Shown here in pieces: positions 26,794 to 35,226 of a DNA stretch of 44,896 nt. Position 1 is the first letter of the stretch. Each line of letters starts with the position of its first letter. Origin of the DNA: an uncultured Acetatifactor sp. (GTDB lineage: Bacteria > Bacillota > Clostridia > Lachnospirales > Lachnospiraceae); contig CAJUAH010000027.1 of assembly GCA_910584375.1 (NCBI GenBank), forward strand, positions 8,780 through 53,675. The letters are read 5' to 3'. The position numbers and the translations under genes were made by a program. The notes beneath the pieces were generated by a model that was not told where the DNA came from, searched no databases, and saw only the letters and a program-made list of their open reading frames with translations.

Positions 26794-27459
26794 ATGTCAT
26801 TTATGGAAGAAGTGCTGAAACGCAATATACCCGTCTGGGACAAATGTATCGCCACTCCGTTCGTGCAGGATCTAAAGAACGGAAACCTGTGTCCGGAGGT
26901 CTTTAAAACCTATATGGTACAGGACAGTATCTACCTGAAAAACTATGCGCGCATATACGGAAAAGCAATCTACCACGCGACTGCTCTGCGGGATATCCAG
27001 CTCTATCACTCGATCCTGGGCTTTGTCACAGAGGCGGAGTCCGAGGTGCGGCTGCGCTATCTGCGGCAGTTCGGCATGACGGACGACGATATCGAGTCCG
27101 TCTCCCCCCTGCCGGAGACCCGCAGCTATATCGAATTCCTGTTCCGGGTGGCGGAGCGGGGAAACAGCCGGGAGATCCTCATGGCCGTTCTCCCCTGCAT
27201 GTTGAGTTACAGCTACATCTTTTGCCGGATTGCGGCCCGACCGGAAAGCCGGGATTCAAAATATTGGGATTTCATACAGGATTACGCGGACAGCCAGTAT
27301 GCCCGGGACTGCAGGAAATGGCAGGATTACGCAGACCGGAAATGCGAGGGGCTTGCCGTTCCGGAATATGCCATGCTGCACCGCGTCTTTGAGCAGGCAA
27401 GTCTGCTGGAACTGGATTTCTGGAACATGGCCTACCGGCAGGAAGGAGGCAGAGCATGA
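26794..27459 (+). CDS. tenA: TenA thiaminase II / aminopyrimidine aminohydrolase
   Basis: A 221-residue enzyme of the TenA family, which hydrolyses thiamin breakdown products to the pyrimidine HMP for salvage. The key residues of the cysteine class are present: D44 in MVQDSIYL, C135 in AVLPCMLSYSY and E206 in LLELDFWNMAY, at positions almost identical to the Bacillus enzyme. Aromatic residues lining the pocket (YARIYGKAIY) are kept. Start ATG at 26794 follows AAGGAGG. The stop overlaps the thiDE start by ATGA. The TPP riboswitch upstream confirms the pathway. Confidence 0.95.
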   Translation: MSFMEEVLKRNIPVWDKCIATPFVQDLKNGNLCPEVFKTYMVQDSIYLKNYARIYGKAIYHATALRDIQLYHSILGFVTEAESEVRLRYLRQFGMTDDDIESVSPLPETRSYIEFLFRVAERGNSREILMAVLPCMLSYSYIFCRIAARPESRDSKYWDFIQDYADSQYARDCRKWQDYADRKCEGLAVPEYAMLHRVFEQASLLELDFWNMAYRQEGGRA

Positions 27460-28934
27460 AAAAAGTACTGAGCATCGCCGGATCCGACTGCAGCGGCGGC
27501 GCGGGGATACAGGCGGACTTAAAGACCTTTTCCGCCCTCGGCACATTTGGGATGAGCGTTATCACTTCCGTGGTGGCGGAAAATACCAGCAGGGTGCTTG
27601 CCGTCTCCGACGTTCCCCCGGATATGATCGCGGGACAGATCGACGCCGTCTTTGAAGATATAGAGGTTGACGCCGTCAAGGTGGGTATGCTGTCCACTCC
27701 CGGCTGTATGCGGGCGGTGGCTGCGGGGCTGCAGCGTTACCGCCCCACCAATATCGTGATAGACCCCGTTATGTATGCCAAAAACGGCGATCCCCTCATG
27801 GAAAGGGAGGCAATCTCCTTATTGACTGATATGGTCATTCCTCTGGCCGATGTGCTGACGCCCAATATTCCGGAGGCTGAACAGATCACCGGAGACCGGA
27901 TCCTATCTGTACGGGATATGGAGGAGGCCGCCCGGAAGATCCGGGAACTGGGCTGCAAAGCCGTGGTCGTCAAGGGCGGCCATTCCTCCCAAAGCGCTCT
28001 GGATGTGCTGTTTGACGGGAAACGGATCTGGCATTTTGACGCAGCCCGGATCGACACGAAAAACACCCACGGGACCGGCTGTACCTTCTCATCCGCCATC
28101 GCCGCGCTGCTCGCGAAAGGCATGAATCTGCAGGATGCTGTGCGGCAGGCAAAGGCTTATGTGACCATGGCCATCCGGCACTCGCTGGATATCGGCAAAG
28201 GATACGGCCCTACGCACCATTTTTATCATCTCTATAAATATGGACTACCTGAAAACAGTGGGAACTGTCCCGCTCCGGATCATCGTCGCGGCCATAAAAC
28301 AGATTATTCACTGTATCTGGTGACGGACCGTCTCCTCATGCACACGCAGACTTTAGCCGAAACAGTGGAGCAGGCGATCCTCGGCGGCTCCACTGTGATA
28401 CAGCTCCGGGAAAAAGATATTTCCGCCGGAGACTTCTTGAAACTGGCGTTGGAAGTGAAAGAGATAACAGACCGACACAATACTCCTCTGATCATAAATG
28501 ACCGCGTGGACATCGCCATGGCGGTGGGCGCGGCAGGGGTGCATATCGGCCAGAGCGACCTGCCCGCCGTCATGGCCCGCAGGATCATCGGCCCGGACAA
28601 GCTGCTGGGCGTTTCCGTATCCTGCGCCGGGGAGGCACAGGCGGCCGCGGACGCCGGAGCCGACTATCTGGGTGTGGGCGCCATGTTTCCCACGCAGACA
28701 AAGCCGGACGCGCCCTCCGTTTCCATGGAGGAACTGCAAAAAATCCGCCAGGCCGTATCTCTCCCCATTGTAGCAATCGGAGGAATCCGCGAAGAAAACG
28801 CGGATCTCTTCGCCCCCATGGGAGTCAACGGCCTGGCGGTCATCTCCGCCGTGATTTCCCGGCCGGATATAAAACAGGCCGCCGCCCTTATGCTGGAATG
28901 CTATAAGGGGCAGCGGCCCACAGACTCAGTTTGA
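27456..28934 (+). CDS. thiDE: Fused HMP/HMP-P kinase and thiamin-phosphate synthase
   Basis: A 492-residue bifunctional protein. Residues 1-265 are ThiD, which phosphorylates HMP and HMP-P: SIAGSDCSGGAGIQADLKTF binds substrate and DTKNTHGTGCTFSSAIAALL is the ribokinase-like nucleotide/anion site. Residues about 285-490 are ThiE, which joins HMP-PP and thiazole phosphate: LYLVTDR, VIQLREKDI, LIINDRVDIA, GVHIGQSDLP, TQTKPDA and VAIGGI are all present. Both halves look intact. It overlaps tenA by 4 bases. Its 3' end overlaps the oppositely oriented chemoreceptor gene by 9 bases, with no terminator seen between them. No ThiM is encoded in this transcript. Confidence 0.95.
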   Translation: MKKVLSIAGSDCSGGAGIQADLKTFSALGTFGMSVITSVVAENTSRVLAVSDVPPDMIAGQIDAVFEDIEVDAVKVGMLSTPGCMRAVAAGLQRYRPTNIVIDPVMYAKNGDPLMEREAISLLTDMVIPLADVLTPNIPEAEQITGDRILSVRDMEEAARKIRELGCKAVVVKGGHSSQSALDVLFDGKRIWHFDAARIDTKNTHGTGCTFSSAIAALLAKGMNLQDAVRQAKAYVTMAIRHSLDIGKGYGPTHHFYHLYKYGLPENSGNCPAPDHRRGHKTDYSLYLVTDRLLMHTQTLAETVEQAILGGSTVIQLREKDISAGDFLKLALEVKEITDRHNTPLIINDRVDIAMAVGAAGVHIGQSDLPAVMARRIIGPDKLLGVSVSCAGEAQAAADAGADYLGVGAMFPTQTKPDAPSVSMEELQKIRQAVSLPIVAIGGIREENADLFAPMGVNGLAVISAVISRPDIKQAAALMLECYKGQRPTDSV

Positions 28935-30899
28935 CGCCAGTGTGAACTGGCCTACCAGCTGCTTTAGACTGGCTGCCTCGGCCGACAACTGTTCGCTGGC
29001 GGCGGCACTCTCCTCGGCAGTGGCGCTGTTGCTCTGTACCACCACGGAGATCTGAGTGATTCCTTCGGAAACCTGCCGTACCGCATCTGACTGATCGTTG
29101 GCCACATTGGCGATATTGTCAATGGAATCTACCACAGACTGAATGCTGTCCACAACGCCCTGCAGGACATCCGCCGTATTATTGACGATTTCCATACCGG
29201 TATGTACCGCGTCTGTGGAATTGCCGATCAGTTCCGAGGTATCCTGCGCGGCCTGGGCAGATTTGCCCGCTAAGCTGCGCACCTCCTGAGCCACAACGGC
29301 AAAGCCCTTCCCTGCCTCTCCGGCTCTGGCTGCCTCCACTGCAGCGTTCAGGGCCAGGATATTGGTCTGGAACGCAATATCGTCTATCGTCTTCAAGATC
29401 TTCTCGATCTCAACGGAACTGGTCTGGATCTTATCCATAGCCTCCACCAGATCCTGCATCTTCTGATTGCATCTGGACACTTCTTCCCCGGCCTGATGGG
29501 TCTGGCTGCGAACATTCTGTGCGCCGGTGGCAGTACTCTGGGCCTGTTCGGAGATCTCTCTGACCCTTGCCGCCAGTTCCTCCACGGAGCTGGCCTGCTC
29601 CGTAGTACCCTGGCCCAGCATCTGCGCGCCTGACGCCAGCTGGTCGCTGGCGGAAGACACCTGCCCGGCGGAGTTGTTGACCTGCCGCATGGCATTGCTG
29701 AGCTGCATCTTCATATTGCGCATGGAAAGCAGGATATTGCGGAAACTCCCCACATATACCTTTTCGTATTTGGTATGTACGTCCAGATTCTGATTGGCCA
29801 TCTCCGTCAGCAGATAGCTGATATCGCTGATAACGGTACTGAGTCCCGCCACCAGAGCCTCCGTGGACCTGGCCAGCATCCCCGTCTCATCTCTGCTGTT
29901 GATCCTGGGCATCGGAGTGTCCAGATCACCCTCCACCAACAGTTTCATCCGATCCGCACAGGCTTTCATGGGTCTGCTGATATTGACAGCCAGTACAAGA
30001 GCGATCACCGCGGAAACCAGGATCGCAATGACGATCACCGCTATATTGATGACCATGGCGTCCCGTGTGGCCGCCAGATAATTTAACTGTGGCGCTGTGA
30101 CCGCGATGCTCCAGCCATCCGTGGCCGACACCGGCGCATACGCCGCAAACATTTTTTCCCCCCCGCTGGTATAGCTGCCGAATCCGTTCGCGCCCCCGCG
30201 CATATCGGCATGGATCGCCGCCAGTTCCCGCAGAGACGGATCTCCCTGCGCCTCATTCTCTATATTCTGTACCGTGATGGTGTCCAGAGTGACGTCGGCG
30301 ATGGTATCGCCGGATTTATTGATCATATAGGCCCTGCTGTTTTCACCCACCTGAATAGCGGACACAATATCATTTAAAAAAGTCTCATGAGGTACAAAAT
30401 ACACCACGCCCACAATGGACGAACCGTACACGCCATCCTCATAGACGGGCGCCGCAACCATGATGGACAGTTCCCCCGTGATCTTGCTGATCAGCGGCTC
30501 CGACACATAGACATTGCCCTGCATGGCCTGACGCACATATTCCCGATCCGAATAGTCCTTTCCGTCAAAGATACTGATGCCGTCCATGCCGATGATATTT
30601 CCACGCTGGAAGTCATGCATGGAAACGCGCTCGTCGATAATGGTCTTCTTTTCATCCGCGGATACGCGCGGATCAGACAACTGCGGGATGCAGCCCACTT
30701 CCATAACCACGTTCTTGTAAGCAGCCAGTTCCTGCTCAACGCGCCCCGCCGCGAGTACCGCGGTTTCTCTCATCATCTGTTCCACAGTTGACATAGTGCT
30801 GTTGTAATTGGGTATGATGCTGGAGATCCCAGATGCAACCAATCCTACCAGAACAGTTAAGATGAGACATAAAGTGATCTTGGTACGAATACTTTTCAT
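28926..30899 (-). CDS. Methyl-accepting chemotaxis protein
   Basis: A 657-residue transmembrane chemoreceptor. The first helix (ITLCLILTVLVGLVASGISSI) is followed by a dCache-type ligand-binding domain (about 35-280; DGISIFDGKDYSDREYVRQA), a second helix (MVINIAVIVIAILVSAVIALVLA), HAMP (RPMKACADRMKLLVEGDLDT) and a long signalling coiled coil. The coil contains the hairpin tip IAFQTNILALNAAVEAARAG, which contacts CheA and CheW. The ATG at 30899 follows GAGGGAG. The ligand is unknown. It ends overlapping thiDE tail to tail. No chemotaxis kinase genes are nearby. Confidence 0.95.
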   Translation of the reverse strand: MKSIRTKITLCLILTVLVGLVASGISSIIPNYNSTMSTVEQMMRETAVLAAGRVEQELAAYKNVVMEVGCIPQLSDPRVSADEKKTIIDERVSMHDFQRGNIIGMDGISIFDGKDYSDREYVRQAMQGNVYVSEPLISKITGELSIMVAAPVYEDGVYGSSIVGVVYFVPHETFLNDIVSAIQVGENSRAYMINKSGDTIADVTLDTITVQNIENEAQGDPSLRELAAIHADMRGGANGFGSYTSGGEKMFAAYAPVSATDGWSIAVTAPQLNYLAATRDAMVINIAVIVIAILVSAVIALVLAVNISRPMKACADRMKLLVEGDLDTPMPRINSRDETGMLARSTEALVAGLSTVISDISYLLTEMANQNLDVHTKYEKVYVGSFRNILLSMRNMKMQLSNAMRQVNNSAGQVSSASDQLASGAQMLGQGTTEQASSVEELAARVREISEQAQSTATGAQNVRSQTHQAGEEVSRCNQKMQDLVEAMDKIQTSSVEIEKILKTIDDIAFQTNILALNAAVEAARAGEAGKGFAVVAQEVRSLAGKSAQAAQDTSELIGNSTDAVHTGMEIVNNTADVLQGVVDSIQSVVDSIDNIANVANDQSDAVRQVSEGITQISVVVQSNSATAEESAAASEQLSAEAASLKQLVGQFTLASN

Positions 30900-30960
30900 T
30901 TCATCGCTCCCTCTGTTTGATATTTGTTTGAAAGGCATTAAAATCTCATGTCCCAATACT

Positions 30961-30989
30961 ATGATATAAGCTTATGTGAGATCAGTCAA
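30961..30989 (-). promoter_or_regulatory. Promoter of the chemoreceptor gene
   Basis: On the minus strand TTGACT (30984-30989) and TATCAT (30961-30966) are separated by 17 bases, about 60 bases upstream of the start codon and just after the stop of the DUF2185-DUF4241 gene. The chemoreceptor can therefore be transcribed alone. Confidence 0.7.
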
Positions 30990-30997
30990 GACCCAAC

Positions 30998-32089
30998 TCA
31001 GAAAAACTCCGGGTTCATAAATGGCGCCGTCAGACAGACCGGCTCCCCCTCCTCGTCCAGGCCCCAATACGCGCTGAATATCCCGTCTCCCATGCCGCTG
31101 GAAAACAGAACCGCCCGCAGGCCTGTCACAGGCAGCCGCCACTCCAGATAGCTCCCGCCCCGGTTTTGGGACTCCGGCCGCTCCTCATAACTCTTTTGGA
31201 ATAAAGCCGCGAAATAATCTATCCATTTGTTCCTCTTCGGATCCTCGGACATCCATTTCTCAAAAAAATCCCTGTACTCCTCTGATGCCCGGGCATCCGC
31301 AAAACAGGCAAGCCCCGTATCCACGCCAAAAAAGGTAAAGACGCCCGGTTTCCCCAGGTCTTCCCGCTCATTCCCCCTGGGCATGGCAATCTCATAGCGC
31401 ACGGGCTGCCTGTCGCTGAGAAGGATCCTTGCGGCGGCAATCCGCAGGCCGACGATCTGCGAACGGCATACCGACAGCTCCACCGGGTAACTCCCCGCCG
31501 GGATCCGCCTGTCCAGAACCGTCTCATACCGGGTTCCCAAGTAAGCGATGGGATCCGCTATGACCACCTCCCCGGTGGGAAAATCCGCCTCTCCCGCCCG
31601 GATCACCTCTATCCTGGCTTTTCCGGTAAACAAACCTTCAAAAAAAGATGTCGGGTATGTCTCTTGGTTCAAAAACTTCAGATTCTTCTCAAAGGCAATC
31701 TGCCCCGGATGTTTCACCGGCTCCCGGATCTCCTTTCCGGTCTTTGTGTCCACAAAATATTTCCCGGTCTTATCACTGCGAAATTCCAGGTCGCTGCCCA
31801 CCGGCATATAAAACACATTCGCCACCGTGGGCTCGATATTTGCCAGGGTATTGAAAGCCACGATGACCATATTGTTGGGATCGTCCACATACGCCTGGGA
31901 GTCCCTGTCGCCAAAGGCCACCCAGCCGTTTCCCTGTCCGGCCTCCTGCCTGAACAGCCATTTCAGTTTCGACGTGCCGTTTAAGATGGATTTTGTGACA
32001 ATGGTTCCCCCTCCGCCCCCCGGGATGTACTCTTTCATCTCCGGTTGCGGTTCCTGAGCTTTTTCTCTCTTTTTTCCAAACATTCCCAC
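30998..32089 (-). CDS. DUF2185-DUF4241 fusion, possible immunity-type protein
   Basis: A 363-residue cytoplasmic protein with two domains. Residues about 30-115 look like DUF2185 (KWLFRQEAGQGNGWVAFGDR...NVFYMPVGSDLEF). Residues about 150-363 look like DUF4241 (EVVIADPIAYL, GVDTGLACFAD, RGGSYLEWRLP, FSAYWGLDEEG). Both domains belong to sets often described as immunity proteins of polymorphic toxin systems, but no toxin gene is visible within the window's neighbouring genes. The GTG start at 32089 follows AGGAGG. It is 25 bases after the carboxypeptidase gene and so probably ends that operon. A non-immunity housekeeping role is equally possible. Confidence 0.7.
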   Translation of the reverse strand: MGMFGKKREKAQEPQPEMKEYIPGGGGGTIVTKSILNGTSKLKWLFRQEAGQGNGWVAFGDRDSQAYVDDPNNMVIVAFNTLANIEPTVANVFYMPVGSDLEFRSDKTGKYFVDTKTGKEIREPVKHPGQIAFEKNLKFLNQETYPTSFFEGLFTGKARIEVIRAGEADFPTGEVVIADPIAYLGTRYETVLDRRIPAGSYPVELSVCRSQIVGLRIAAARILLSDRQPVRYEIAMPRGNEREDLGKPGVFTFFGVDTGLACFADARASEEYRDFFEKWMSEDPKRNKWIDYFAALFQKSYEERPESQNRGGSYLEWRLPVTGLRAVLFSSGMGDGIFSAYWGLDEEGEPVCLTAPFMNPEFF

Positions 32090-32114
32090 GACAAACCTCC
32101 TGTTTCGTAATATA

Positions 32115-33557
32115 TCAGTGTTTCCTGGCAGTCCGCAATATCTGCTCTACCGCCGCCTCCGCATGGGTGGGAAGGTTCCCCGCTGCCGTCCCGTCCTCCG
32201 GGCTGTCCATCCCCGTGCGGAAGACCTGCAGGGCGTATCTGGCCAGCAGCCCCGAGACCCGCCCCCTCTCTATGGAATCCTCGGTGCCCAGCACGACGAC
32301 CACCAGGTCGTGCGCCGCCGCCCCGTCCCCGGCGGTCAGAGACGTGACCAGGCAGGCTCCGGCCTTGTTGGTGGTCCCGGTTTTCAGCCCGGTGACTTCC
32401 GGCATATTGCGCAGGAGCGGATTGCTGTTGCGCACCTCCAGGTCGAGGGATCCCAGCGTGGCCTCCTGTAGGGAAGTATAATCCGTGATCTGGGGATAGA
32501 CTCTCAAAATGTAGGATACCAGCCGGAACATATCCTCCGCGCTCATGCGGTTCTGCCGCTTGGCCGGGACGGGATCTTCCGTGTAGGAGGGCAGGCCGTG
32601 GCTGTTGAAAAAGACGGCCTGGGACAGCCCCAGCTCCTGGGCTTTTTCGTTCATCTGCCGCACAAAAGCCTCCTCCGATCCTGCCACCGCCTCCGCCAGG
32701 GAGAGGGCGCACTCGTTGCTGGAGGGCAGCAGGGCGCCCAGCAGGAGTTCCCGAACCGTGATCTGCCCACCGGCCTCCAGCGGAATCACCCCGTCACCGG
32801 AGGCCGCCAGCGCCTGGGCCGCCCCGGAGACCGTGACCTGCTGCTCCAAAGTGATCTGTCCCGCCGCGAGAGCCTCCATGGTCAACAGGCAGGTCATCAG
32901 CTTGGAAGTGCTGGCTATGGGGTAGGGCTCGCCGGCCTGATAAGCGTAATAGACCTCTCCCGTGGTGGCGTCCCCTACCAACACGCCGTTGACTCCGTAG
33001 AAATATCCCGCCTGTTCCAGGGCGGAAGGAGAGACGAAAAACGGCTCCTGGGTACGAATCTCCAAAGAGTCCTCCCCGGGAACAGCCATGTCCACATCCA
33101 GGATCATGGCCAGATCCGCAGCCATGATGAAACAGTCATAATAGCCGGAGGGGAGTTTTAGGATAAAGGTAAAATAAAATACATCCTGCCCGTTCACCTT
33201 AAACTCGTTCCGTCGCAGGGAGACATCCAGTTTGTCACCGCTCTCCCAGAGGGCGTTTTCCACCCCCACCGGCGCATAGGCGTTTCCCAGAACCATGGAA
33301 ACGGTATTTCTCGTGATCTCCAGGGAGAAACATTTGTCCGTATCCTTGAGGAGCATGGCGATATCCCGCAGGGAATAATAGGTGTTGCGGGCGTAGTCAT
33401 GATCCAGCGTCTTCACGGTGCATGCAGCTCCGGTGTCCGTCTGCGCCTGACAGGTTCCGGGCAGATCGTACCCTGCGGATACCCTGGCGGGCAGCAGGGA
33501 ACACAGCAGAAACACGGTCAATATAAAGCAACTTGTTCTTCGCAGGATCTTTTTCAT
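32115..33557 (-). CDS. Serine-type D-Ala-D-Ala carboxypeptidase (PBP5/DacF-like)
   Basis: A 480-residue exported enzyme that trims the terminal D-alanine from peptidoglycan stem peptides. The signal peptide is MKKILRRTSCFILTVFLLCS... cut near ARVSA. Residues about 40-170 resemble a copper-amine-oxidase N-terminal-like wall-binding domain (NTYYSLRDIAMLLKDTDKCF). The penicillin-binding core shows all motifs: S216-T-S-K219, S279-S-N281 and K392-T-G. The usual C-terminal beta domain of PBP5 is absent. It lies between the membrane-anchored protein and the DUF2185-DUF4241 gene, each gap under 30 bases, suggesting one operon. Confidence 0.93.
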   Translation of the reverse strand: MKKILRRTSCFILTVFLLCSLLPARVSAGYDLPGTCQAQTDTGAACTVKTLDHDYARNTYYSLRDIAMLLKDTDKCFSLEITRNTVSMVLGNAYAPVGVENALWESGDKLDVSLRRNEFKVNGQDVFYFTFILKLPSGYYDCFIMAADLAMILDVDMAVPGEDSLEIRTQEPFFVSPSALEQAGYFYGVNGVLVGDATTGEVYYAYQAGEPYPIASTSKLMTCLLTMEALAAGQITLEQQVTVSGAAQALAASGDGVIPLEAGGQITVRELLLGALLPSSNECALSLAEAVAGSEEAFVRQMNEKAQELGLSQAVFFNSHGLPSYTEDPVPAKRQNRMSAEDMFRLVSYILRVYPQITDYTSLQEATLGSLDLEVRNSNPLLRNMPEVTGLKTGTTNKAGACLVTSLTAGDGAAAHDLVVVVLGTEDSIERGRVSGLLARYALQVFRTGMDSPEDGTAAGNLPTHAEAAVEQILRTARKH

Positions 33558-33585
33558 AATTAACAGAACTCCTTTTCCTGAGCAT

Positions 33586-34320
33586 TCAATATTCCGCCGG
33601 CTGTTTTAAAGTATACAGGATCGGATAATGATCCGGAAACAGGCCCGGAATGGCAGACTCGCTTTCTTCCGACAGGATCAGGCAGGCATCTTTCCAAATA
33701 TAGCGCTCTCTCCTGACAGCGCCGGGACGGCCGGACTCAAACTGTCTGGTCAAAATATCATCCTCCGTCAGGTAAGTCCCGCTGCCTTCATACTCGATCT
33801 GTAGATCCTCCAACGCGGGCAGCAGGTCCGGGCCGTAAGACAGCAGATAGGAGACAGTGGACATGCCAAAGGTCTCGGCTGCCAGTTCTTCCACGCTTTC
33901 GCTGTCCGTGCCGCCTGTATAGCCCGCCATGCGCAGCCTCTCCGCCGTCAGATTCCGAAAGACCTCCGCGACGGCCTCATAGGCCGCCCGCTCACAGGCA
34001 TCGTAGCTCTCGGGCAGGACATGGCAGCTGAAGTTTCCCTCCCCGGGAACGGTCTGCTCCAGAATCATATCGACCTGCACGGTCAATTCCGGCATATGAG
34101 CCTGCACCTCCTCCAGCGAGACGGAGACGGCCTCTATCTCCTGCAGCCAGGCCAGGGCCCTGACCGCCGCCTGCTCGGTCAGATCCAGCTCCGTGACCCA
34201 CTCCCCGGCCAAATCGCTTTCATCCGGCGCGTAAAAATGCATCCAGGCCAGCAGGGCGGTGGAAACGCCCAGAGTCAGAATCAGTATAGTCAGTATGGTA
34301 TTTTTTAGGATTCTTCTCAT
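33586..34320 (-). CDS. Membrane-anchored protein of unknown function
   Basis: A 244-residue protein with a single N-terminal helix (RRILKNTILTILILTLGVSTALLAWMHFY) and an extracellular, acidic domain of about 210 residues. I recognise no catalytic motif. The ATG at 34320 follows AAGGGGAG; the frame extends 19 codons further without a ribosome site. It is 28 bases upstream of the D-Ala carboxypeptidase gene on the same strand, so a role in the cell envelope is plausible, but this is only from context. It is the last gene of the GC-rich chromosomal block before the accessory island. Confidence 0.7.
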   Translation of the reverse strand: MRRILKNTILTILILTLGVSTALLAWMHFYAPDESDLAGEWVTELDLTEQAAVRALAWLQEIEAVSVSLEEVQAHMPELTVQVDMILEQTVPGEGNFSCHVLPESYDACERAAYEAVAEVFRNLTAERLRMAGYTGGTDSESVEELAAETFGMSTVSYLLSYGPDLLPALEDLQIEYEGSGTYLTEDDILTRQFESGRPGAVRRERYIWKDACLILSEESESAIPGLFPDHYPILYTLKQPAEY

Positions 34321-34406
34321 TGAAATACTCCCCTTGCCTGAAATGGCGGTCATGCAGATATGCGGTGCAAAGCCCACGCTCCCTCATAAGCTATTTTTAA
34401 GGTAAC

Positions 34407-34454
34407 GCATTTGGGGCAAGTTGTCAACGGTTCAAACGCTTGCATTTGGGGCAA
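34407..34454. repeat. Two direct copies of GCATTTGGGGCAA
   Basis: The 13-base sequence GCATTTGGGGCAA occurs at 34407-34419 and again at 34442-34454, 35 bases apart, in the 330-base gene-free stretch before the xre gene. It lies upstream of the membrane-protein operon (minus strand) as well as the xre gene. Protein-binding sites are possible; the rest of the stretch (34460-34640) shows nothing I can name. Confidence 0.5.
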
Positions 34455-34642
34455 TCTTGTATGGGAATGTATATGGGAAATTGATTCGTGGAAAATGTTT
34501 AGATCAGACAAGGGAAAACTGGCGAGCTGTAAGGGGAATAAACAGCCCGCTTTTCCCGAGGGCAACATTCCACCGGTCTGTTCAGGCCGATGTCCTGCTA
34601 TCCGCTTACATTATACTTTGCTTTGCGTAATAAAGCAATAGC

Positions 34643-34682
34643 TTTTCTATAGATAATTTATGCTTTTTATTTCTACAGATAA
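34643..34682 (+). promoter_or_regulatory. Possible operator pair upstream of the xre gene
   Basis: TCTATAGATAA (34646-34656), which contains the palindrome TCTATAGA, is followed 26 bases later by TCTACAGATAA (34672-34682). The second copy ends about 12 bases before the AGGAGG ribosome site of the Xre regulator. Repeated sites here would suit autorepression. The first copy lies in TTTTCTATAG, which recurs at the helicase promoter region (41705-41714). Confidence 0.4.
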
Positions 34683-34706
34683 AATAATATAAACAGGAGG
34701 TGTGCC

Positions 34707-34955
34707 ATGCCAAATGATTGTGTTACCTTTGATAACAGGGATTACTATATCGAAGTTGGACTGAATATAGCATTTTACCGTAAACGCGCAGGAATGACAC
34801 AGGACAATCTGGCCGAAAAAGCAGGGTTAAGCCGTTCCCATCTCAGCGCCATCGAAGCGCCCAATATCATTCGCCCCTTTTCCATGGAAGCGCTTTTCAA
34901 TATTGCCCGGGCTCTGGGTGTGGAACCTTGTAAGCTGCTGGAGTTAAGAGAATAA
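34707..34955 (+). CDS. Xre-family helix-turn-helix regulator
   Basis: An 82-residue DNA-binding protein made almost entirely of a Cro/C1-type helix-turn-helix (about residues 18-75): LNIAFYRKRAGMTQDNLAEKAGLSRSHLSAIE is the HTH, followed by FNIARALGVEPCKLLEL. It follows an excellent AGGAGG ribosome site. It is the only plus-strand gene at this edge of the accessory island and faces the solute-binding/two-component/helicase block. Candidate operators lie just upstream. Whether it controls the island is inference. Confidence 0.9.
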   Translation: MPNDCVTFDNRDYYIEVGLNIAFYRKRAGMTQDNLAEKAGLSRSHLSAIEAPNIIRPFSMEALFNIARALGVEPCKLLELRE

Positions 34956-34958
34956 GTT

Positions 34959-35226
34959 TTAGAACGCAATTAATGACTGTGCCAGATCCTGCAAGCTCGG
35001 TCGCCGACGAACCAAATATCTTTCCCAGAGAATCCATCAACTGTAGATCCGCATCATATCGCCCTTCGTAATCCCATTCATTAAAAACAGAGAACCAGTC
35101 CTTCGTATCCTGATAAAATATGGTGTAAGCTGAGATACCGAATGCAGACACCTCTGACAGTTTATCGCGAATCATCTCTTTCGTAAGCTGGTTCCTTTTT
35201 ACTCCAATTTCCCTATTTCTGTTCAT
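34959..35226 (-). pseudogene. Small gene of unknown function, probably frameshifted near its end
   Basis: An ATG at 35226, overlapping the end of the solute-binding gene, opens a frame starting NRNREIGVKRNQLTKEMIRD and containing FYQDTKDWFSVFNEWDYEGR. This frame runs on into the xre gene and stops at 34897. Switching frame by one base near ACCGAGC (about 35005-35010) instead gives a natural-looking tail SLQDLAQSLIAF and a stop at 34959-34961, three bases clear of the xre stop. So a one-base insertion probably broke an ~88-residue protein. I do not recognise the family. A functional 109-residue form cannot be excluded. Confidence 0.5.

Noticed and set aside
32035..32712. A glycine-rich 225-codon minus-strand frame
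   Set aside because: It overlaps the carboxypeptidase gene in another frame and is pure codon-bias shadow (runs of Gly and Arg).
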